Below, in pieces: positions 26,858-37,004 of a stretch of DNA of 64,000 bases. The position numbers and the translations under genes are program-made. Location of the stretch: contig CM119270.1 in assembly GCA_051294375.1 (NCBI GenBank), forward strand, positions 17,544,893 through 17,608,892. The letters run 5' to 3'. The notes beneath the pieces were generated by a model. That model saw only the letters and a list, made by a program, of their open reading frames with translations, was not told the DNA's origin and did no database searches. The DNA comes from Paraspadella gotoi. Lineage: Eukaryota > Chaetognatha. Each line of letters starts with the position of its first letter. The first letter of the stretch is position 1.

Positions 26858-29800
26858 ATGGATACGATAATTTGGCGCTCGTTCAGTACGAAACACATTT
26901 TCCATTGCGTCGGCTTGGTGGCTTTCATCGTTTTCTTCGAAGTTTGCAACGACTTAAAAATCGAGACGAGCGAACAAGGTGAAAAAAGATTAACGACATC
27001 AGCTGATGTAACGATCGATCAATCAATCTCTCTTTTCTCCTCCAGACCTCGTCGAGGTCAACCCTTCCCTTTACTTCCTCCTTCTCCTACTCAAATCCGT
27101 CTCATTTCTCTGCATCCCCATCATGACGGCGCACTTCCTCGGACTCGTCCTCTGGGAAGCCTTCCCCGGCGAAATCAGGCGACGAGCCTCTCCGCTCATG
27201 GCGCCCTTTCTCTGTTTCAGGTAATGACTGGGTGCCCTTGGTTTTTTTTAGTCGGATCTTATCGCAGATTCTGACTCCGTCCGTCCGTCCGTCCGTCCGT
27301 CCGTCCGTCCGTCCGTCCGTCCGTCCGTCCGTCCGTCCGTCCGTCCGTCCGTCCGTCCGTCCGTCCGTCCGTCCGTCCGTCCGTCCGTCCGTCCGTCCGT
27401 CCGTCCGTCCGTCCGTCCGTCCGTCCGTCCGTCCGTCCGTCCGTCCGTCCGTCCGTCCGTCCGTCCGTCCGTCCGTCCGTCCGTCCGTCCGTCCGTCCGT
27501 CCGTCCGTCCGTCCGTCCGTCCGTCCGTCCGTCCGTCCGTCCGTCCGTCCGTCCCGTCCGTCCGTCCGTCCGTCGTTGTACTTCCGGCCCCGCTCTCGCG
27601 TCCCGTCCGTCCGTCCGTCCGTCCGTCCGTCCGTCCGTCCGTGCATTAGTTTAATAAATAAGCTATCTTGCCCCTGACTTCGGACATTACTCATGATTAT
27701 TCAGAATTGCATAGACGAATTGAGATAAAATTTTGTAAATGGGTAGAAAAGTGTGTGATTAAGCTTGCTTTAAAGTTTCGATGGAATCATCGCAGATGGA
27801 ATTGGAACCAAAAATGGAATCGGATCCGCGACTCGGGTAAAATCTACCGAGGACTCTCTGATTGGATGAATCATTGTCGGAATCGAACCAATGAGAAGAC
27901 GGGCTTCATGCCATCGGGAAAACGAGCCCACGTCGCTGATCCGATTGTAGAGTATAAATAGCTGACCATTTTGTATTGAATCCATTCTGTCTCAAATTCT
28001 GGACACCGTCTTTGCTTGTGACTTTTCAAGAATAAAATCCACTTTGGTTTCATGTTGAAATCTCTGTCTACTTACTTAACTGTGGTGGCAGCGGTGGGAT
28101 TCGAACCCACGCCTCCCAAGAAATCTCTGTCTACTTACTTAAATGGAATATAGCGAGTACAAATGAGTTTTAATGAAAAAAACAAAAGTCACATTTACTT
28201 GAATTTTATTTCTCTCTCTCTCTCTCTCTTTCTCACAGATAAAATCATTAATTAATTAATTATTAAATGACTGATTGATTGACATTTTTACAATTTATGA
28301 CATTGTGTAATTTTCCCTCTTTTCGTTGTTATATTTGATTAGCGGATTCGAAAACGAAAGTTTTTATTACTTTTTACAACGATGTTAATAAGTCGTTGTA
28401 AAAAGTAACAAAAAGTTTCGTTTTCGGATCCGTTAAATAATTATGGAAAAATTATACAAGTTTAAAATAGTTGATCAAATTATGTCAGTTGACCAGTTAT
28501 GCAGGTTACCAAAATTATGCAAGTTGACGAAATTATGCCAATTGATAAAATTATACCAGTTGAAAAAATTATGCCAGTTGAAAAAATTATGCCAATTGAC
28601 CAAATTATTACAGTTGACCAAATTATGCAAGGTGGTATTGGCGTAGCAATTGGTTCATTGATAGATTAATTTATTTATAGGTTTTTCTTAGATTTATTAA
28701 GAAGTCTGTTATAATTTGTCAAGTTATGATTTTTTATAATCTGTTAAGATCAAAAAGTCAGAAAGAAGGGCAAGGCTTTGTTTATTCCGGGTAAGGGCCG
28801 GAAAAGGCAATGAGACTTTCCTTTGTTTTTGTTTTGGTTTAGTCGTGGTTTCTATTATTTCTTGCTTTTGTGACGTTTTTGTTAAATCCTTACGTTTGTG
28901 ATAAGAAAGAATGGCTTTTTTTTCTAATCACGTTAGGCAGCTCACACATTTTTACATTAATTAATTTCAGGATCGTCACGCGGGGCGACTTCCCCGATTT
29001 GGTGAAGAACAACGTGAGACGAAACATAGAAATCATTTCCGCATCAGGTGAGAAAGAGAGAGAGAGAGAGAGTATGATTCACATTTTTACTTTTCACTTT
29101 CTTTTTTAGTTTTTTTTTTTTAACAAGTAAGAAGCGCGACAATTATAATTGTATCAATAACATTGACAAATAAATGTTGCAATTGTATCATTGGTCTAGT
29201 CCCCTGTGAATTTCTTTAGGCGAGAAAAACCCAATTGATCTTTCTCCTCAAGGTATAGTGATTCTCAATCCTAAACCAACATTGAGAAAAGAAATATATG
29301 TATATCATCGTTGCATTTATGAATCGGAAATATAAATATTGATAAATGAAAATTAATCGCAGACCTTGGGATTTTTTTCAAGTCGTTTCTTTGATCAAGG
29401 GTAAATATATTCGGAATCCTGAGATATTAGTCTCCTACTAGGGTATCTGTTCCTTTTTTTTTTTTGCTGTTCAGAGATTCTTCGAAACATTAATTTTTCT
29501 TTTATTTTTTTCGATAAGTCTTTCTTTCATTTAATCGAGTTCATTTGTTTGAAATTAAATTAATTATTTCATTGAAAACTTTTATTTAGATTGTTCCATG
29601 TCAATGTACCCACTTCCCAATTCAAAACGTTTTTCCCAAAACAGGAAAAATAAAACGGTTGAGGCGATTTACCACCGATCTCTCTCACTTAACCCTTCCT
29701 CTCTCCTCTTTCTCCCAGCCGATGTATCCACACGGTCACTTTGACCTAGCTTAGATTGACCGGACACAGTAATAGGGCCGAGGCGACCGTAAGGTCAAGT

Positions 29801-32800
29801 TGGTCCGGGCGATGATAAAAGTGGATCAGGAGAGAGCTCGTCTCACTTCTTTTCTACTTCTCTTACATCGTCACAATTCTTCACCTTTTTCCCTACCTTT
29901 ATTTTCTCATATTTTCGTCTTCTACTTTGGTGACTCGGAGAAAGAGGAGAGAGGAAGGGTTTAGAGAGAGAGACCAGTGGTAAGTCGCCTCACGGTTTTC
30001 ACTCCTAACCTTTCTTTCATTGTCCCCTACCGGCCCCTCATGCACCCTTCACGTGTTTAGTGAGGTTTAGGGACCGATATATACATCAATGTTAAACAAA
30101 CCTGTTATCCTGTTTACTCTGCACTCCATTTTGAACCCAGACTATTCAAATCGCCTCACAGTAATACGAGTCCGTATAAACAGAAAAAAAAATTACAGAT
30201 TGAAAAACAAATTTGTGTAAGAAACTTATTATGGGGTACATATATATATAGTCATATATGTAGTCGGGCATTGCCTAGGTTCACCCCGCCTATAAGCATG
30301 ACACCTTCCGTCTTGACCCGGTGGCTCATTGAGTAAAGCCATCAGCTCATGACCACTAGGTACCGGGTTCAATCCCAACCCGGTACCTACCCTGTGGGAA
30401 GCGTGAGGACGGCCGTAAGCCGCCTTGGGGGCGTGGCAACCCCTCAAGCCTGGTTCCAAGCCCAGGACCCGTTCCATGGCTACTAAAGGGGGTTATAGAA
30501 GTTACGGATAGTCATCTTCAGCCCACTTAGCGCCTTATCCACATATATATATTCTTTAAAGTTAATATAAAAAACTTTTAAAATATTGCCTATGCATTAA
30601 GGCGTAGTGAAAGTTGCAGATCAAAATTTAAATAGTTGATCATGAACAGTCTTGTACTAAAGAACGTTATTATAAAAAAAAAATAATAATTTCTCTATTT
30701 TTACAGTAGCCTATATTTATACATAGTACTTGCCATAGAAAATTACAAAATTTAAATCGTTTTTTCAGAGTTTTGAAAGCAGATTCGAATTTCTCATAAA
30801 AAGTTAATCAAAAATATATGTCTTTTTTTAAAAATTAGCTTGATCAAACAACGATTTTTATTAATATGAGTCCGTCTCATATTAATAAAAATCGTTGTTT
30901 GATCAATCTAAAAACGTTTTCTATCATCCAAACACAACGAAACGAAAGGAAATAACGATGATTAAAATTAGCTAAAAATTACTAAAATTATATTTTTATA
31001 CCAAAATATAATTATAGGTTAAATATATTAGTTATTTAGGATTTCGACATACTTATGGAAATAATTTTTTTTTAAATATTTATAATTATTTCTTTTTATC
31101 AACTTTTCTTAAGAAATTTGAATCTGCTTTTAAACTGAGGAAAAACCATTTTAAAATTTTGACATTTTTTACGGTGAGTACTTTGAATAAATACGAGCTA
31201 TTGCAAAAATTTAAAGATAAAATTTTTTTTTTTTAATTAAAAATGTTCACAGGTACCAAACCTGTTCATGATCCACTCTTCGAATTTTGATTTTACTTGA
31301 TTTTAAAATTTTTCATTCGATTTAAGGTGCATTCAGAAATATTTAGCTGCCTTTAAAGTTTTAATACGATTTATTAAAAAAAATTAAAAAAATTAAAAAA
31401 TTGAACGCTTGTAGACTTGCGTTCAATGAGACAAAAATAAATAATACGATTTATTAATTGACAAAGTATTAATTCAAATAAAATTGAGTATATGAAAGAC
31501 GAAAGAAATTCACGTCGCCGAACTTCCGATGATAAATAAATCCCGATCCGTTCTAACCCACAGGCCTTACCAATTACATGGTGGAGGTAGTTACGGACAA
31601 ACCCTTGAACTTACCCTCCCGTCCACGATTCCGGGAACTCGTCGTCCCCAAAGATTACGCGACGAAAACGGGGGCAAAGTTCAAGGCGCGCGCCTTGCAG
31701 GTCGGTTGGTCGGGTGACTGACATGGGTCAGTACCGGCTTGAGGACAAATATTCACATCACCCCTCCCCCGGTTTATCAGAAATAGTCAATAGTTTCTTG
31801 AATACAAAGATAATTAGTCAATACTTCTTTAATGACAATATTCTACTTTAATTTGTCAGTACTTCCCTAATGACAACCTTCCTCTTTAATTTATCAGAAC
31901 TTCCCTAATGACACCGCTCTCTTTAATTTGTCATTATTCCCCTCATAGCAACCCCCCTTTTGATTTGTCATCATTTTCCTAACGACCACGCCCCCTTTGT
32001 CATTTGTCAGTATTGCCTAGAGAAAGAGGTGAACCTTCTCGGCGACGAAGACTGGATCGTTCATCTCGACGAAGAGACTTTGTTGACGGAGAATTCCGTG
32101 GCGGGAATTCTCAATTTCGCCTCCGAGAACAAACACGACATCGGTCAGGGGCTCATCACGTCAGTAGAAGTCGTTGCGTGTTGCTGGTGGTAGAGTTGTT
32201 TTGTTATTTTTTGTTAGCTCTTTTTGCCAAAAGCGTTCAATTTCAATTAGTTCATCCCCGAACATAATTTTAATAATTTAATATTCAACCTTAAGGTTAG
32301 GGCAGTGGCGATGGGTGAGAGTAGATCGTAATTCTACCCTAATCCTCCCATAAATAAACCCATGACCCACATCCTTCTTAATCTCTAATCCTGATCCTTT
32401 GAATAAAACGGGATAAAAATTCATTCCGTCGTGAGAACGACAGTTTAACCGAATCTCATTTTTTTCACAATTGCTCTACTTTGAGAGCGTCATAAATTAC
32501 AAATCATTTCTTATGCAAATTTACTCAACTTGTATTAATAGGCCTGATAAATTAAGTTTATCAATCATATACCGTTGTTCGGGTAATTATTAATGAATCT
32601 AATAAAGAAACGAGTTTTGCCAGCGTTAAAAATTAAAAATCGAAAAAAGAAAATGTGAGGTAAAGCTTTTAGTACAATTCCGGGAGAAAAAAAAAACTTA
32701 ATAGGTACCATAATAAACCCGGAATACCTGGATCGGTCGGACTAATAAATTACTAATGTATGCAAATGAGATAATGGCGACTTTTAACAAACAAACATTG

Positions 32801-32968
32801 CTTTTAAATTCCTTTCCCCCCCCGGGATCTATTCGCGCAGTTACGCTTCTAACGAGATCGTGAATTGGGTCACGACTCTCGCCGACTCATTTCGCGTTTC
32901 TGCGGATATGGGCGCCGTGAGGTTCTCCTTCAAAACTTTTCAACGGCCCCTCTTTATCTTTTAAAGGT

Positions 32969-33050
<82 letters not shown>

Positions 33051-34933
33051 CCGAACAATTTTTTTAAAGAAAAAAACGATAAAACGACGATAAAAATCAA
33101 CAAAAAAAAAACAAAACCAACGGACGGACATAAAAAAGGAAAGAACGACAGAACGACAAACGAATTAATTAGTAACAACTAACAAAACAAATATAACGAA
33201 AGAAACGGACAAACGACGAACAAACGAATAAATTTTAAAACCATGGGGGGGGCGTCCGTTTCAGGTTCGTTCGTGGTGGCGCGCGTCGGCGCCGAACGGG
33301 ACGTCTCCTTCGACAACGGCGCCGCCGGTTCCATCGCCGAGGATTGTTATTTCGCCATGAAGGCAGCGAGCAAAGGGTGAGGATGGGTGAGGTCTAAGGC
33401 TTTCATCGTCGAAAGAAAGATCATGAAGGTAAGATTTATATTTATTAGACGAGCAAGGGAAGGCCGATTCTGGGTAAGGCAAGGTAAGGTCGTCGTCGTT
33501 GTTAAAAGCTCAGAGGAAAAGGTGAGGCTGTGTCAACGCATTCACTATCGCCACCCGCCCGACTGTTTTCCGCGCAACCACGGTGGCGTTCTCTTTTCCT
33601 GCCGAGCGACCTTGGGTTCGCGCCGCATTGGTGTCGATTATCGGAAGCGGAATGGGGACGTCGAACCCACCAGTAGCGAGGGACTACGGTTATATTCCGA
33701 AGTTGTGATTCTTGCAAAAAGGTCTTAAAGGTCATGTAACTTCTTATCGAGGTCTCGAACTTTAAGTCAAGGAGATTGAATCGAACGAGAGACGAAGTTA
33801 TCTAATCAACTTTCAAGTCAAGACTTTTAATGTCTTTTTTTTTTTCGTTCTCCTCTTTCTTCTTTTATCTCCCGAATTCTCAAGATTGCCAAAAGACCTC
33901 GGAAGATAACATGTAAAATAATTAAATGTTTAAAGGACATATGGACCCATTGCTACCGAGGCGAAGTTCTTTTCGACCTTTAACGTTACTCATTGCCACG
34001 GCTCTCACCTTTCCTCCTTTCCACTTCCTCCCACTCTACCCTCCACCCCGTCTATCCCCCCCCCTTCTCCCCTTCCCCCCCAAAAAAATCCATCTCCCCA
34101 AGCTACTCCTTCGGCTGGATCGAGGGAGAGATGCAGGAGAAGTCGCCCTTCAACTTCTGGGATTTCCTGCAGCAGCGGAAGCGATGGCTGCAGGGAATCT
34201 TCCTCGTCGTTCATTCCCGCGCCCTGCCGCTGCGGAGCCGCTTCTGGCTCGGGGTCGTCCTCTACTCGTGGGTGACGCTGCCAATCTCGCTCCTCAACGC
34301 TCTCGTCAGCTTTTGGAATCCGGTTTCGTTGGGAGAATGGGCCGAGTGGATCTTGACGGCGTTGTTTGCTGTCGGTGGGTGTCTACTTGTCTACTTGTCT
34401 GTCTGTCTGTCTTTCGTCTGTTATTTTGTCTTTTTTTTGTCTGTTGTGATTCTGTCTGAGTTTCCGTCTGTCAGCTGTCTGTCCGTCTGCCTGTCGTCTC
34501 TCTCTCTCTCTCTCTCCTCTCTCTTCTCTCCTCTCTTCTCTCCTCTCTCTCCTCTCTCTCTCTCTCACAAATCAACTCCATTCCGATCCCCATTTTCCTC
34601 AGGTCTCTACATGTACATTTTCGCGCCATAAAATCCTTTGTTTGTCGCGATCGGATTCTCAGGTTAATTATTCACAATTGCACAATATTTTAATGCACAT
34701 TTTTGTATTTTACAATTTGTAAATTCCCATTTTTTTTGTTAAAATTCTTCCAAATTTATTCAAAATTCCCCCCTCTCTTCAGATACGTGGGCTGCGTGGC
34801 GGGCGCGGTCCTGACGATGCCCCTCAACATCCTGGTGGAGACGGTCGCCGTCTTCGTCGGACTCCTTCAAGACAAAAACAATTTCTACGTCGTCGACAAA
34901 CAATTCACTCCCGTCCAAATGTCCATAGTTTGA
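26858..34933 (+). CDS. egh: Egghead/BRE-3-like beta-1,4-mannosyltransferase
   Basis: The gene has ten exons with matching phases: 26858-26978, 27046-27220, 28971-29047, 31564-31701, 32011-32159, 32841-32966, 33265-33376, 34103-34374, 34603-34662 and 34783-34933 (TGA), about 460 codons, the usual family length. Known of the family: egghead/BRE-3 is a GT2-type membrane enzyme that transfers mannose from GDP-mannose to glucosylceramide in arthro/mollu-series glycolipid synthesis. Seen here: an N-terminal membrane segment (GLVAFIVFFEV), VEVVTDKPLNLP, GDEDWIVHLDEETLLTENSV with the acidic donor and metal-site motifs, NGAAGSIAEDCYFAM, the acceptor-side motif QQRKRWLQG, and C-terminal helices ending PVQMSIV. 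The start ATG sits in a good context (GTAGCCATGG). Two 1-bp defects break the frame: an extra T in the T4 run at 32959-32962 and a missing base near 34621-34626. Both are repaired by one base and the flanks stay conserved, so sequencing error is likelier than a pseudogene. Confidence 0.9.
27278..27641 (+). repeat. (CCGT)n array in egh intron 2
   Basis: A nearly pure CCGT tetranucleotide array of about 300 bp, interrupted once (27574-27601) and resumed. It begins about 55 bp after the exon 2 donor. Smaller CCGT runs occur near 20786. Its open frames (PSVR repeats, DGRT repeats) are artefacts of the repeat. Confidence 0.9.
27660..28142 (+). mobile_element. LTR retrotransposon remnant with a tRNA-Leu primer binding site
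   Basis: A TATA box (TATAAATA, 27953-27960) and an AATAAA (28031-28036) are spaced as in a U3-R-U5 long terminal repeat. They are followed at 28083-28113 by a sequence starting TGGTGGCAGCGGTGGGATTC that is the exact complement of the 3' end of a tRNA-Leu (T arm, acceptor stem and CCA). The 23 bp before this site (28057-28079) recur right after it (from 28120), as if the 3' end of a second LTR followed directly. No gag or pol frame is present. The 5' limit of the LTR is not determined. It lies in intron 2 of egh. Confidence 0.5.
28343..28432. repeat. 40-bp inverted repeat (hairpin)
   Basis: Arms 28343-28382 and 28393-28432 pair with very few mismatches around a 10-nt loop (TGTTAATAAG). It lies in intron 2 of egh between the LTR remnant and an 18-bp minisatellite. 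Confidence 0.6.
28467..28632 (+). repeat. 18-bp minisatellite
   Basis: About nine degenerate copies of an 18-bp unit (GTTGACCAAATTATGCCA) stay open and read as KLCQLTKL-type repeats on the plus strand. There are no splice sites in phase with egh, so it is intronic repeat rather than coding. Confidence 0.6.
30262..30541 (+). mobile_element. tRNA-derived SINE (family A), copy 1
   Basis: This ~280-bp element shares its whole length with 52911-53157. It carries an A-box-like TGGCTCATTGAG (30322-30333) and a B-box GGTTCAATCCC (30366-30376), 44 bp apart, like a tRNA promoter. It ends with a conserved tail (TTACGGATAG to CTTAGCGCCTTATCC). It is flanked by ACATATATATAT at 30238-30250 and 30541-30552, which could be a target-site duplication or microsatellite tail. 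It lies in intron 3 of egh, in the sense direction. Confidence 0.65.
30598..31335. repeat. Imperfect inverted repeat with a perfect 31-bp central stem
   Basis: The core is a perfect 31-bp stem (30840-30870 with 30876-30906) around a 5-nt loop. Outside it, older arms match: for example GAATTTCTCATAAAAAGTTA near 30790 pairs with the region near 31100, and CTGTTCATGATC near 31265 pairs with GATCATGAACAG near 30640. Outer arms are diverged by perhaps a quarter, and about 120 bp is extra in the right half. It lies in intron 3 of egh. Confidence 0.65.
32011..32159 (+). CDS. egh: egh exon 5: catalytic DEDW/HLDEET core
   Basis: This exon begins YCLEKEVNLLGDEDWIVHLD and continues EETLLTENSV, the most conserved block of egghead proteins and the acidic core of the GT2 fold. 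The TTTGTCAG acceptor and AC-GTCAGT donor give phase 0 in and phase 2 out, matching exon 6 (AC plus T). An apparent earlier acceptor (CCTAG at about 32020) was rejected because it loses the conserved YCLE start. Confidence 0.9.
32841..32966 (+). CDS. egh: egh exon 6, with a 1-bp homopolymer frameshift
   Basis: It encodes YASNEIVNWVTTLADSF, then MGAVRFSFKTFQRPLFIF, after which the T4 run at 32959-32962 puts a TAA in frame six bases before the donor. Dropping one T gives IFKG and restores phase 1 into exon 7 (GSFVVARVGAERDVSFDNG). The donor GTGAG is immediately followed by a (GA)n array of about 80 bp. Confidence 0.85.
32967..33050. repeat. (GA)n array starting at the egh exon 6 donor
   Basis: The donor GTGAG continues without a break into about 80 bp of AG dinucleotides. 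Similar donor-linked GA tracts follow egh exon 3 (29048) and NHE exon 9 (41310 and 48811). Confidence 0.85.
34103..34374 (+). CDS. egh: egh exon 8: QQRKRW motif and membrane segment
   Basis: The longest exon (272 nt) encodes YSFGWIEGEMQEKSPFNFWD, then FLQQRKRWLQGIFLVVHSRA, a short basic turn and a helix with FWLGVVLYSWVTLPISLLNA. The Q-Q-R-K-R-W motif is the GT2 signature that follows the catalytic base region. The acceptor is CCCCAAG; the donor GTGGGT is in phase 1. Confidence 0.9.
34603..34662 (+). CDS. egh: egh exon 9, with a 1-bp deletion
   Basis: It reads LYMYIF and then, as assembled, AP followed by a TAA stop. With one added base near 34621-34626 it reads FGAIKSFVCRDRIL and ends AG, in phase with exon 10 (RYVGCVAGAV). 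The exon is 60 nt as assembled and would be 61 nt repaired, as needed for the phases. Confidence 0.82.
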
Positions 34934-35298
34934 GAAAGAGAGATTTCTTCGATCCGTTCGTTAGTTAGCCGAATCGTTCGTTCCGTTCGTTCGTTCGATC
35001 GATTTATTTAAAAAATTAAAACTATGGAACTTCAGTTCCGTCCTATTCAAATTTAGTTAAATGTGGTTAAAGTACGAAAAAAATTGTCACGAGTCGGATT
35101 TCTCTCTTTCTCTCTCTGCATACCCGTTCAACATTTTGCACAGTCTCGTGCAAGCACACTCGCACACAAACCGCATACAGTTTCTTCTATTCTTTGAAAA
35201 ATTTCATTTCATCTTCGAGATTTTTTACCGATTCGTCAAACGTTGTTTTTTGAAAGAAAAACTGTAGTTTTGATTATTACCGTCTTCGTTGTACTTGA

Positions 35299-35304
35299 AA
35301 TAAA
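35299..35304 (+). promoter_or_regulatory. Poly(A) signal of egh
   Basis: AATAAA occurs 366 bases after the egghead stop codon, with no other coding signal between. It is the first canonical signal downstream and gives a 3' UTR of about 0.4 kb. Confidence 0.6.
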
Positions 35305-35419
35305 TGTACGTCACGTAAAAAAAATGTTTCTTTATTTAATACAGATGGTTGGGAACTTATGATATAATATGGTTAGTTTATTTAGTCCGGCGAATATAGA
35401 TGTTTCTTTGTTACTCACT

Positions 35420-35824
35420 GTTCTTTTTATAGGAGGAAAAAGAAAATGGAAATATACCATCTCTGGAATGATGAAAACCTGAAAGGTTGATATCAGGGGA
35501 AAAGCTTAGGCTAAATCAAAAAAATTTTTCAAACTCAGTTTTTTTTTTAATTGCAGTTGAAGTTGGTAAGATAATTTTTGAGAAAATTTGATAACTTTTG
35601 TACTAATTTTGCAAAGTATAGACTCAATTCAAATATCTATATATCAAACGATATCAGTAAACTGAGAGCTTTAATATAAGACTAACTTCAACTGCTATTA
35701 AAAAAAACTGAGTTTGGAAAAATTTTTGATTTAGCCTAAGCTCTTATCTGACAGCGACCTCTCAGGTTTCCATCATTCCAGAAATGGTATATTTCGATTT
35801 TCTTTTTCCTCCTATAAAAAGAAC
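35420..35824. mobile_element. Foldback/MITE-like inverted-repeat element
   Basis: Left arm 35420-35566 and right arm 35684-35824 are reverse complements over about 145 bp at high identity, starting GTTCTTTTTATAGGAGGAAA, with a spacer of about 117 bp. No open frame and no clear target-site duplication are visible. It lies between the egh poly(A) signal and the NHE gene. Confidence 0.6.
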
Positions 35825-36627
35825 CGTGTACTGCTTCGAATTGAGTAATGAGGTGTATATCAAATGTAATAATTTAGCTCCTTCTCTGTCCTTAAAAGTT
35901 AAAAGGTACTTTAAGTTACAGTTTAATTGTTTATAATTGATCTTTAAAAATAAATGATATTTGTCAAGACTCTGACATGTAATGCATTTCGGATGTTTTA
36001 TAAGCGAGGGTTATGACAGATATATTTTTTGACAATGAATTGTGATTTGCGGTTTACTTAGTTCGATCGGAAGCAACAGAACTAAAAACTGAAAAAAAAG
36101 GTGAGATTTTACTTTTACAGATTTTTTCAAGTGAGTAACATAAAAAAAATCAATTCTGTCCTTTTCAGTTTCCAAAAAAGAAAAGAGATTTAATTGATAT
36201 TGGTCACTTTTGAGAAAAGTCGGTGTCCTACCTTCTCTTCTGTTTACAGAAGACCGGGTTTGAGCTAAATCATTCGAATTGTCTGTCAGACTTTTGAAAA
36301 AGATCCTCCAAGCGAAATGAAGGTTCTTGTTTTTGTTTGAAAAAAAAATATGAAGAGTCCCTCATGTACGATTTGGATCAAATTAAAATTGACGAAATGA
36401 ATGAAAAATCACAAACGTTCACCACCATTAATATCGATTCGTTTTAAATGTCACGAATCTAAAAAAAAAGGGAACAATTGCGGGCACGGGCCGACGTCAT
36501 AAACGATTACTATAATTATCTCTCTGCTCAACAGAGAAAAAGACAACGCTCTCGATCTCTCACTCTCTCTCACGATCAGTTCGTGATCGGAAGGGAGACA
36601 CCGATAATAATTGTTGCCTAAATTCAC

Positions 36628-36631
<4 letters not shown>

Positions 36632-36707
<76 letters not shown>

Positions 36708-36710
36708 TGA
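36632..36710. repeat. (GA)n array upstream of the NHE gene
   Basis: About 78 bp of nearly pure GA, 280 bp upstream of the candidate first exon. The surrounding 36480-36900 is the likely promoter region, with a GACGTCAT half-palindrome near 36492. No TATA box was identified. Confidence 0.6.
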
Positions 36711-36986
36711 GCTTAAAGTCACGAATAACCGACTTCAGTTGATTTATTTTTTTTTGTATTTTTTACTGCTTTCTGTGAACTCAAATCACAGGATTCACTC
36801 AAGTAGCCCGCTGTCAAGTGGAATCGAATCTCGAGTTTAGTCGATAACATAATCAGCTGACGCGTCACGCCCACAAAAACAAAAAACAAAACAAAAAATC
36901 ACGAGAAAAAGAATCAGTGATTTTTCGTCATTTTTTAAAGAAAAAAAAAACTTGTGGTTTTATTTGCGTTAAAATTTAAAAAAGCT

Positions 36987-37004
36987 ATGGAAGAAACTAA
37001 GCAG
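36987..37004 (+). CDS. SLC9A6/7/9: Candidate exon 1 of the NHE gene
   Basis: ATG followed by five codons (MEETKQ) ends in phase 0 at a GTGCGG donor, and exon 2 opens in phase 0 ([13 protein letters not shown]). The duplicated block begins just after this donor, so the exon exists once. It is short and supported only by phase and position; a longer first exon with a signal-like segment, as in vertebrate NHE6/7/9, could lie elsewhere. Confidence 0.35.

Noticed and set aside
27232-27694. PSVR-repeat and DGRT-repeat frames
   Set aside because: Artefacts of the (CCGT)n array within an egh intron.
28083-28117. A tRNA-Leu gene on the minus strand
   Set aside because: Only the T arm, acceptor strand and an encoded CCA are present; the 5' half is absent and the context has LTR features, so it is read as a primer binding site.
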